From Asterochloris sp. CNOR1 (taxonomy: Eukaryota; Chlorophyta; Trebouxiophyceae; Trebouxiales; Trebouxiaceae), in assembly GCA_963969365.1 (NCBI GenBank), contig OZ017749.1, forward strand, positions 868,001 to 932,000: a stretch of 64,000 nt of DNA. The letters are read 5' to 3'. Positions 23,267 through 33,100 of this stretch are shown here, piece by piece (position 1 is the first letter of the stretch; the number at the start of each line of letters is the position of its first letter). The notes beneath the pieces were generated by a model. It saw only the letters and a program-made list of their open reading frames with translations, made no database searches and was not told the DNA's origin. The translations under genes and the position numbers were made by a program.

Positions 23267-25451
23267 ATGCACTCAGCTGGCTCTTCTGTCGCTGCCAGCA
23301 TATGTCTAGTGCTGGCAGCCTTGAGCCACTCTGTGCAAGCAGCAAACTTCAGCACATGTAGCAGGCAAGACTGCAGGGCACCCAGAAACGTAGTGCATCA
23401 GGTGATCTCGGTGATGCTGTCCACCACTTTGACACAGCAGTGAATACAGGTGACCGAAGCCCTGCTGTCCTGCATACAGTACATCTTGTCCAAGGTGAAT
23501 CAGCTGGCCTACCGTTTCCCTCATGGGTGCCCCCTGGATCCCCAGGATGACATGTAAGTCACAAAGGGATCTGCAGCTTGCACAATGGCACCATTGCCGC
23601 ATGGCGCCCATGTTACGGCCTTCCTGCAGCTATGACCTGCACGAAGAGGCCCGGGAGGTGCAGAGGGTGGGGCAGGTGAAGTGCCGGCTGTGTGGGAAGG
23701 TGTTCCGTTCTGGCGAGTTCTTGGATCAGCACCTGGACAACAGACACGCCAACCACACCCATCAGGTGAGCTCCTCATGGCAGTGACCACTGGTGCTCTT
23801 CGTGCACTGCAAGCCTGTCCATGCATGCAGATGTCCATGCCTGCACACAGCAAGTCTTTGCCCCACGAAGTCTGCAGAGCGTCACCACTCCCAAGGCGGG
23901 CGTGCTGTGCTTTGCTGCGCGCATGCAGGGCCCCATCTTCAGGGCCCTGCATCTGCCCAGCAGTGTTGATGTTCTTTTGCTGCAGACTGTTGGGGGCCAG
24001 GTACGAGATTTAGGCAGGCAAGACATCCCCCCAAGCTGCTTCATGGCTGCTGGGCACCGGGCCCTGCCAGATCTGCAAGACCTGCTGCACACTCAGCCCT
24101 TTGACAGCGCAGTCAGCAGCGTCTCAACGGCCAGCACCCACATGCACAACTGCTGCTCTGCACTGGAGAGCAGCAATGCCTATCATCAACTGTCTGGAGA
24201 TCAGTGCTGTTGCACGCCTGATCCTGCAGGGCGCCAGCACCTGCCTGGCTGACCTGCGGGACCTGCTGCACACACAGCACCTGGCCAGCGCGGGCAGCGG
24301 CGTCTCGCCAGCTGTTCTGCGCAGGACACCCTGCAAGCCATCCGGCGCCAAGAGGCTGCGGGCGCAGTGCGAGGTCAGGCAAGTTCCTCATGGCCAGTCA
24401 TGCTTGTGTTCATCCAGGAACAAACCACGACTCAGGTCTGCACCAATCAGCCATCACACGGCCTGGCATTTCGCTCTCTTATGGTCTCTTATGGTTCACT
24501 ACCTTGCCACATCATGCTTCTTTGCATGCCTCACCTCCCCAGCCAGCGGCCAACCTGCCTTTCCAAAGCCACACCCTCTGCCGGGCGCACCACCGCAGCT
24601 CAATGCAGCTGTGGCCCAACCCTGCTTTGCGCAGCCCATTGCCATGTTGTCGCATTGGTTGGGGTTGAGAGGCTGATGGGCCAGACAGGCAGTCTGCAGG
24701 ACAGGCCCAAGACTGTGTTCCAATTCTCAGCAACCTATGAGGCACCCTGGCATACCACCTCCGCAGTCATGCAGGAAGTGAGCCAGAAGTGCTTTCCGGC
24801 AGACGCAGGGCGCAAGCCTCGACTCCTTCACGGTGCGAGGCACATGCAATCATGCTGTAGCTCTTTGCCTGCAAGAGCATGCTGGGGAACAGGCAGATAC
24901 ATGCTGCCCATGTGCCCAAGCCGTCTGCATGGCTCATGTGGCCCAAGCCTTTGAAAGGATGTCGAAAGTGGCTTGGCTGATGTGCAGACTACTTCAGGCA
25001 GCACTTCTGTGGCGCTCACACATGTGACTTGAAGCAGAAAGAGCTGCTGCTTAACACCATCATCAAGGTGAGACTCCAGCTGCCCCCTGCCGGCATCTAG
25101 GGTGGTTTCAGCAGCCAGACTCAGGTGGCTGCAGCAGGGCAGTCCTCAACAATGCATGCTGGCTGCAGGCTGAAAAGAGTCAGCGGGTTTGGGGCCGCAG
25201 GATCCTTGCAGGTTTCCTGATGGTGGTGCTGGCCATCTTCTATGTGACAGTGTGGCTCTGGTGGAACACACATGGGTGAGGGGCTGCAACTGCAGCCTTG
25301 CTGGTTTGCTTTGCACAGAGCTCTTTGGGCTGAGAAAGTTCTTCATCACCGTAAGTCTACTGCCTGTAGGGGAGCTGATGTGCTGAGGGATATCAGGCAC
25401 ATCAAGCAGCCAGTCTGGTGGCAATTCAGGCGGAAGGCAAAGGCATACTGA
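23267..25451 (+). CDS. Secretory-pathway C2H2 zinc-finger membrane protein
   Basis: Exons: 23267-23401, 23480-23553, 23630-23765, 24230-24373, 24775-24832, 24988-25067, 25169-25275, 25319-25451 (867 nt, 288 aa). The N-terminus is a signal peptide (SICLVLAALSHSVQA). Then come LSKVNQLAYRFPHGCPLD and a C2H2 finger, VKCRLCGKVF followed by FLDQHLDNRH. Cys-rich segments follow (TCLADLRDLLH, CKPSGAKRLRAQCE, KCFPADAG, HDYFRQHFCGAHTC). A transmembrane helix (ILAGFLMVVLAIFYVTVWLW) and a short basic tail end the protein. I recognise this order of blocks as a conserved but poorly characterised plant and algal family. The signal peptide and anchor argue against a role as a transcription factor. A start of exon 2 at 23450 would leave only a 48-bp intron, so 23480 is preferred. 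The last exon contains a competing GTAAGT donor. Confidence 0.75.
24045..24125 (+). repeat. Decayed copy of zinc-finger gene exon 4
   Basis: This stretch resembles the exon at 24230-24373, 181 bp downstream: GACCTGCTGCACAC, GCGCAG/GCGCGG and CAGC-GCGTCTC are shared. Even the peptide is similar (LQDLLHTQ versus LRDLLHTQ), but the splice acceptor AG is changed (CTGCTG for CTGCAG) and the first Cys is lost. Probably a relic of a tandem duplication; use as an alternative exon is possible. Confidence 0.65.
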
Positions 25452-25567
25452 TCGGGCTGAGGGTCGACAGAGATGTACATCAAAAATGAATTGGATCATA
25501 GCCATTGGAATGCCCAACATGCTCATGACTATAAAAGCTACAGTCGAAAGGGTGACAGCTTGAATGA

Positions 25568-28500
25568 TCACTGCCTGCTGGTCGCTACTTCATTGTTGGC
25601 TTTTGATACCGCACCATTGCCGTTTGAGGCAGCATTGCTGTTCTGGTCTTGTCCTGCACGTGCCTGAAGGCGCTCCTTACGGCCTCGCTCAGTCACTGCC
25701 TGCACAAGATAGGCAGACTGCTCAGCTGGACTCATCTTACTCAGCAGACAGGGAAAGTGCAGCAACTGACTCACGCAGCATGCTGCTCCACACAGCATGA
25801 AGCCCTCCTTGTTTACACGTGAGGATGCCATTGCGGTGCTGCTGTGACAACAATGCCATTGGGGGCGCAGAAGCACTGCTGTGCAGCACCACAAGGAGTC
25901 CACCAGAACATCTCATCAGCCACATCACAGCCAGATGGGAGCAGCCACAGCACTTCACCAATGCACAGGCCAACATGCAGCACAAAGTGGTTTCTGACCC
26001 ACCTGGACGCGGTCATCTGCCAGAATTTCTTTCAGGCGCTCCTCGGACGGAGGCGCTGGCGGTGGTGCAGGCTTGGGCAGTGGCCTTAAACCCACTGTGG
26101 CCCGCCTGCGGTCCTCCACGGCAGCGTAGAACATCCGACGCAATTGCTGTGGGGTGGTGGCCTTGCCCTTGGCGTCAGCAGCCTCACTTCGGCGCACCTC
26201 CAAAGTCTTGCCTGCAGGGGTGTGTAAAGAATTTGTCGCACATCAGGTGTTGCAAGAGTGTTTTGGCAACCGCCCCACCACCCATGCATGCTCCCTGCAG
26301 GGTGAGAGAATTGTTGTGTGTATACTTGCGACAGGGTGAGAGGCTTGATCTGACAATGAGAGCTCTGCCAGACACTGGGTTAAAGCAAAGGGCAGACTGT
26401 AAAACACCTGCAAGCAAGTAGTGGCGCTGTGTCCCGGGGGGAACTGCTTCACTGCCTTTGCAGGGTGTCATGGTATGCATTGGTGCACATTGCAGCAAGC
26501 TGCACACGCAATGCAGCCCTTGCCTGCGGCTGCGGGCATCTCCAGCGCCTGAGATATGACTTGGGCAACCTCTGCACGAGAGATCTTTCCGGAGATGGAG
26601 TCGCCTTGATCAGCCTCAATGATGTGAGGCATGTCCTCCTCCTCAGTGGTGAGGCCTGCAGAGCAGGGCACCCACAAATATAACATCAACACCTCAAGCA
26701 CCGAGGCAAGCACCGAGACAAAAAAGCCCCAGATCCTCCTTACACCCAAAGGCATTCTGAGAATTTGCTGCCAGCCGATTGGTCCACCCACAGCACATGA
26801 ACACGTAGACCAGCCTGGCTGGCTGTTTTCCAAGCAACTTTGTGCCAGCACAGTAGTCAGCAAGGCTCAAACCTGCCACTTGCTGGATCATTGCAGGGGA
26901 GCCCTGCTATCCTCAAGTGCCTTGCTATCCTCAGGTGCCTGCCAGACTTGCAGCTGCAGCCTGCTGGGGCTCTCCAAACAGGGTTGGAGGCGTTCCAATG
27001 TATCACAGTGACCAGCATAGCTGGCTGGTGGCTTGAAGGGCGGCCCAGCTGGGCTGACAGGTCTGCAACCAAGTTAAGAGGGGCAGCCTCGGCCCACTGG
27101 ATGGCCAGCCAAGCTCACCAGTGGCTCTAATGATGCTGTAGGGCAGCCCAGCTGCTCGCAGTGCATTCTCGCCCTCGTACTTCCAGTTGAGGGTGGAGCC
27201 CGGGTTGAGCTGGACGATGGGGATGTCCCGCTTCCTGGCCTCAGCATCGTCCCCAATGATTGCATTTCTCTCCACCGCTGCTGATGACAGCATGACCACT
27301 GCCGGCTTCACATCGCTGAATGCACGGATGCCGCCGTCAATCTGCAGCAGCAGGTAAGTTGCGTCAGAGGGGAGGTGGTGGCCACATGCCCATGGCTGCA
27401 TGAGCTTGTGTGGCCTAAGACATGCTCTGGTTGCAAGCGACACAGTGCACAATACTGTGACTGGTGTGGGGCCAGGCAGGTGCAGCAAAGCTTATGGCCA
27501 CCCGAGAGCGCAGATGGGCCCTACACAACTTGATGCTGGCTGCGGGCTGCAGAGAAGCCAGGCAGCAGCCCACAGGTGGCTAGCTGCAAGCAAAGCTCTG
27601 CCTGTGGCTGCATGGGCGTACTGGGCAGCAGGCAGTTCGGCACTGCACAATGTGAGCACCCTGACCTGAAGCTTGAAGTTGCCAGGCGTGAAGCGCTGGT
27701 TGGGCAGGCCGTTGTACTCAAATCTGGACAGCACCAGGCCCAGGCCAATCACTTTAGCTGGTTCCAGGGGCTCTGCTGCGGGGTCGTATTGAGCCCGTTT
27801 CACTGGCACAAACTCATGCCATGGCATGTATACGGTGCTCCACTCCCTGGGCAGCGTCTCGAATTGAGCCTGAAGCCCACACAGGGTGTCAGGGACAACT
27901 GTTCTCCCACTGTGGCATCGGGAGAGAGCCTTATCAGCAACATTATGTTGGCTGGGCACAGGCCTGCTGGCATGTAAAACCAGCACACTCATATACGGAA
28001 GCAACTGCAGCAGGAGCTGAGGTGCTGCACTGCTTTGCTGCTGAGAAAAGCAGCAGCCCACCTGATAGGTGCTCTCAGGGATGTCACGATTTGTCTCTGT
28101 CTTGAGATTGACTTTGAAGGTGCTGGCATTGTCATCTCCCCGTACCCTTAGGCACAGACCATCAAATCTTTCAAGTCCCAGCCGCACGTCCTGCAAATCG
28201 TCATCCAGGCTCCCAACAGTTCAATAGCACTGCCAGTCAGCTGCACATCAGGCAGTTTCATTCAGGATTGGCATGTTGACGTCCCCAGATGCAGGCAATG
28301 CAGCTGGCAGAGTTGGCATGCAGGTTTGCGCCAACAGCCCAGCCCCAGCGTTCCTGTAAAACAGAATGTGCTGCCTTCTACCCTCTCAACCTACCAATGA
28401 AGGCCAACATGCAGAAAGCATCCAAGTTATCATAGTCATCAGGTGCAAAGGCCCCACCTTTTCTTTGAGGGTACGTGTCCCACAGAAGCCACCCCCTTCC

Positions 28501-30122
28501 ACGACCACCTGCCCACGCCAAAGAGCTCCCTGGTAGCCGCCTGCTTCAGCCGTGCTGGTGCCGTTGCCATTGGCACTGTTGCTGGCGTCCCCAGCAGCCT
28601 GCAGCCTGCTGCCGGACTGGCCGCCTGCAGCAGAGCACACCCCAGTCAGCCTTCAAGTTTCAGGTCAGGCGGCAGTCATTGAGTGATGGGCCGCTGGACG
28701 CTTTGCTCACCTGGGCTGCACAGGTGTGCGGCATGCAGGCTGTGCCAAGGCTACTCGTGCTGTACGATGCACACCAGGTTGCCGATTTGCCTGACAGCAA
28801 GTGCCTGGCACGGTAAAAACAGGTTGGCGCAAAGGCCTGCTGTCACCCTGCCTGCTTTCCTGCTTCTTGCATGTCATTTCAAAACGCTCGTCAAGCTGAA
28901 GGAAGCACAGTAAACATAAGCAAGGCCCCACAGCAAACGCTTTGGCACAGCAAATGCGTTCACCCATACATAATGCTTCAGTGCCACACCAGTTGGCTCA
29001 GGGCATGCAGCAACAAGGGGCCAGAGCCCAGCAGAAGCTCACCCATAATAGGGTCATCAAGCTGCTGCCACTGCTGGAGGTCAGCAGTGGTCCTCATGGG
29101 CAGAACCTCAAAGGACTCTCGCCGCGTCTTGAATTTGAGGTGCTGCTTGGCAGCCTGTGCAATGTTTTGCACCCCCTGCTTGTCGACCCGCTCTGAGGTC
29201 ATGCCATCAAGATACCTGGTAGTCAGGTGAGCACCATGTGCTGCCTCAGCTGCTGTCAGCTGGGCAGAAGGGGAGCAGCCCATGCTCTGGTTCAGTGGTG
29301 GAACATGCAACCCTAAGCTCAACAGGCCCCGAGCAGTGCAGGTGGATGCATTCTCATTTGCTCCGACTTTGCAAGAAGCGATCATGCACTGGGTGCTCAC
29401 CCCATACTGCCGTCAGTCTTTCTCCCAAAAAGGGGCCCCACAGCGACGGCTACCTGGCTGACACCTTGCCAGAGCTCCGGCCGTTCAAGTGCAGCAGTGT
29501 CTGTGATGTCTGCATTTCCCTCTGCAAAGAGAGCGCCACTGCCGCCTTCCTGAAGCCCCAGCTGCAGGCCTGCCTGGGACAGCCCTGCTGGCAGCCCGTC
29601 AGAGCCACGTGTGGCAGCCACCACATGCCTGCCAGCACTTAAAAGCTGCAGGTAGCAGGGAAGGACAAGAACTCAATCAGCTGCTCAGCAAGCACTAGCA
29701 GAAGGCAGCAGTCCCTCACCTCTGCCACAATCTTGCGGCCCACCTTGCCGCCAGATCCAAATACCAGGATTGCATTTTGCCTGGGCAGCGGCTGTCCAGC
29801 AGTCTCCTGCTCTGCGTGCTGCTGCGGTTGGTGCTGCTCGACGCCCTGGTTCTGCATGGCTTGCTGAATCAGGACACCAGCAGCTCCTATGACTGCAACG
29901 GTGCATCAAAGCGTGTCAGACAGTGATGCCGCATGGTGCCAGCAGCAATCAGGCGGTACCTGTGACTGTTGCCACCCCCAGTAACCCCAGTTGTTGAGGG
30001 GTGATTGTCAGTGCCTCAGCGCGAACGGATCTGTGGTGCCTTACAGACAATCTGGGTGCAGTGAGGTGTTTCTGTGCGGTACTAGATGGTGCTGGGCAAG
30101 GAGGAGGTCGCAAAGAGTGCAT
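25568..30122 (-). CDS. Plastid NAD(P)-binding/CIA30 protein, HCF173-like
   Basis: Exons: 29960-30122, 29720-29886, 29401-29645, 29043-29215, 28458-28624, 28062-28190, 27666-27869, 27119-27341, 26524-26655, 26003-26211, 25568-25735 (1980 nt, 659 aa). An N-terminal transit-like peptide and short hydrophobic helix precede a Rossmann-type nucleotide-binding site (ILVFGSGGKVGRKIV, then VVAATRG). A CIA30 domain is inserted in the fold: DDPIMGGQSGSRL, WRGQVVVEGGGFCGTR, FDGLCLRVRGDD, WSTVYMPWHEFVPVKRAQ, GLGLVLSRFEYNGLPN. The Rossmann part then resumes (VVMLSSAAVERNAIIGDD, KYEGENALRAAGLPYSIIRA, GDSISGKISRAEVAQVI). In plants this architecture includes HCF173, which activates psbA translation, and a related paralogue; which one this is cannot be decided here. 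The intron after 26524 starts with a GC donor (GCAG|GCAAGG). The protein ends in an Asn/Ala-rich tail. Confidence 0.88.
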
Positions 30123-30188
30123 CGGTGGCACTTGTGTGACTTTTCAGAGCCTTACAATACAGAAATGTAGCTAGATGACAATAACTTA
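30123..30188. promoter_or_regulatory. 66-bp divergent start region
   Basis: Only 66 bp separate the ATG of the CIA30 gene (-) and the proposed ATG of the CHY-finger gene (+). Both promoters must overlap coding or 5' UTR sequence of the neighbour, unless the CHY gene starts at a downstream ATG (30272 or later). Confidence 0.5.
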
Positions 30189-33100
30189 ATGACAGCCAAA
30201 CAGCCTATTGATCTGCAGGAGCTGCAGGTAAGTCGACACTGATGCAACATGTCTGCATGCATGAGACTTGAATGCACATGCATTACATGCAGGCACAGCT
30301 GCTGGCACTGAAGACAGCCTATGGCCCAGCTGTCCACCTCAAGAAGGCAACCAGCAGTTCCAGCCTCCTGGCCACAGCAACATTCACGGTGTCATTGCCG
30401 CCAGCTGCTGCCCCATACGACGTCCATGCTGTCAAGGTGCACCTTGTTTCAGAATTGCTGCCAGTGCCAACGAGCTTCAGACAGACACACTCAACAGTAA
30501 CATGCTGATGGCCCTGCAGCTCAAGCTGCACCTGGCGCCAGAGGTGCTGCGGTGTTCAGGGGAAGGCCTAGAGGTAGAGGTCCTGGGGGATGAGCTGCCC
30601 CAGCAGCTGCGAAGCCACATAGCAGAGCAGCTGCTGCGGGAGTGGACAGAGCAACTGCCAGGCAAGCTGGGTGCCTCACAGATTGAGTGTGGCTAGCTTG
30701 AGCGACCCCTCGTGCTGCGCCCAACCTTTCTAAGCCGTCGCATCTGATGCGTTGCTCGTGGTCATGAGGTGGCACTTTGGGCAGAGCTGCATGCACAGGC
30801 TCAGACAGCAAGATTGGAAATGGCGACCCACCAGTACTTAGCCCGATAAGTCTCAGACACTGATGCACCTATCAACACAGGCTTGAAAAGCAGCACGTTG
30901 CAGTTTCTCAACCCTCGACACCAACGGCTTTCCTGTCTGTTGCAGGTGGGCCAGGCCTGCAGCTGGGCGCCCCCTTGCACTTCCTGGAGCAGAACTTTCT
31001 GGCGCTGCTGACCGGCCTGCCTCACCTGGTGGAGCCCTATGAGGCCACAAATGCAGCGGGTGCCACAATCAGGCGCTTTGCACTGATTGATGAGGAGCAA
31101 TGCCTGGAGCTGGAGCCCGCCTCAGTGCCCAAAAGGGCACAAAAGCAGGCAGTGACAGCCCGGGAGCTCAGCACAGCCACTGCTGGCGGACAGCAGCTGC
31201 CTTCTACCGCCGACGCTGGTGGAGCAGCTGCTGGGCGCAGTGCTGGAGGGAGCCAGGCAGCTGCTGAGCAGGCTGAGCTGCCTGAGGAGGCTCAGCAGGA
31301 GCTCAGGTACACACCAGGTGCCCCTGCTCTGCCGAGCTGGCGGGTTGAAGGCACAAAGCGGACTGCACATGAGGTCCCCCTCCAGGCATGCACACCCCTT
31401 AGGCCCTACTGCTCATCAGCTCTGCCACATGCAGGTATCTGCAGCGACGCTACGGCACCCGCCTGGCGAGCCTTCCACCCAGCAGCGCCGAGGCACAAAA
31501 GGTGTGGGGCGCCTGGCACGCCGCCAGCAGGCAGCACCATAACGTTGACTCCGTCAGCGGCGGTCGAGCTTCACCTCCTGCGAAGGGCGGTGCCTGGCAT
31601 GCCTTCCTGCTGGACCTGGAGCCCACAGACCCTGAGTGGGATGCCCGCCAGCAGGGGAGCCTCCTGCTGCAGGGGCTGCTGACCAGCAGGTACCCTGCTC
31701 CTGGCTCCTTCGGCCTGCTGCCTGTGGCTGCCTCCTCTGAAGACGGGCCGGCAGCTGCAGGTGGTCCTGCTTCTGGCAGCCAAGGGGCAGGGGCCCCCGC
31801 CTCTGGGGCTGAAGGTGACCCAGCGGCAGCTCCAGAGCGTGCAACCCCGCCGCCGCTGTCAGGGACGGCTGTCGGCAGCTCCAGCCTGGCCGGTCCTCAG
31901 GCCCAGCTGCAGCCCCCACCTGACCTCAGCGGGCAGGATGCTCCCGCAGGAGAGCCTGCTGCGCGTGCCAAGGCGGGCCCCACAGCTGCCACGCTGCCGC
32001 CAGACGTGGCGGTGGTGCTGGGCCGACTGCTGATGGCAGAGGCTGGTGCACTAGCGGGACGCAGTGCTGCTCTGCGTCTGCTGGCCAAGCATGTGGAGAA
32101 TCGTGGGGCTGCATTGGTACACCAGGCAGAGGACCTTGCTCTGGAGGTGCAGCGCCGGTGGCCGGTGAGCATGCGACAAGGGGTGCATTGATTGCTCTTC
32201 CAGAGCTGGTGCCCACGGCTGGTTGGCTGGCCGGCAGCTGCTGCAGCCTCTGCATAGAGACGTGACGCCACAGCAAGCAGCGCTGGTGGCTCGGCGTGCA
32301 CAAATGGCTTTGATGTGCCCCCAGGTCCAGGCAGATTGTGCTATGCTGGTGCATGCACGAGAGAGATGTGCTCTGGATGTGCAGCGCCAGCGACAGCGGA
32401 CAGGTGAGTACGTGCTGCATGACTTCCGCGGCTGGCTGCTTTGTGTAGAAGGGGCCTGCCCTTCTGCTCAGTGTGACAACGCCGCGAGATCTGTCTGGTC
32501 TGCAGGGGCGCCATCAGAGTGGAGCGCAGGCAGACAGCACTGCTGTTGGCACTGAGCAGCGGCTGGGACCACACACAGCCTCATTTCAGGATGGCCCAGC
32601 AGCAGCAGGGCACAGCCGCCAGCAGCACCAAAGCCATGCCCCCGACTCTGCCACAGACGCCAGCCGCGACCACTCGGGCACAGAGACCTGGAGCGGGTCC
32701 AGCAGCTACAGCGAGGCTGGCAGCCAGGGCAACAGCTACAGTGACAGAGGCGAGGACAGCGGTGAGGAGGAGGGCGCTGGCAGGTCCAGGTCGGAGGAGG
32801 GGGCAGAGCGGGGCCTGGTGGGGGCTCTGGCTGGTGCTGGCAGGCAGCAGGGCGCCTCGGCTGGGAGGCGTGCCCTGCAGCTGCGCCTGCAGGGCCTGGC
32901 CCTGGACAACGTGGATGCGGTGGAGCCCATGAAGCTCATGCTGCAGGTGGGCTGCAGTGAGGAACAGACGCTGGCTAACAAATAATAACAGGAGGGGGAC
33001 GACATGCATCTGCGAGAGCTCATGAAGCTGGTGGTAGCCCCCAAGTGGGGGAGCTGGTGTGGCGGGTGAGCTGCTGAGGTGCCTGCTGTGCACGTGGGCT

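Noticed and set aside
31435-32164. Splitting the 730-bp CHY exon into smaller exons
   Set aside because: The frame is open throughout with consistent phase at both ends. Internal GT sites are weak.
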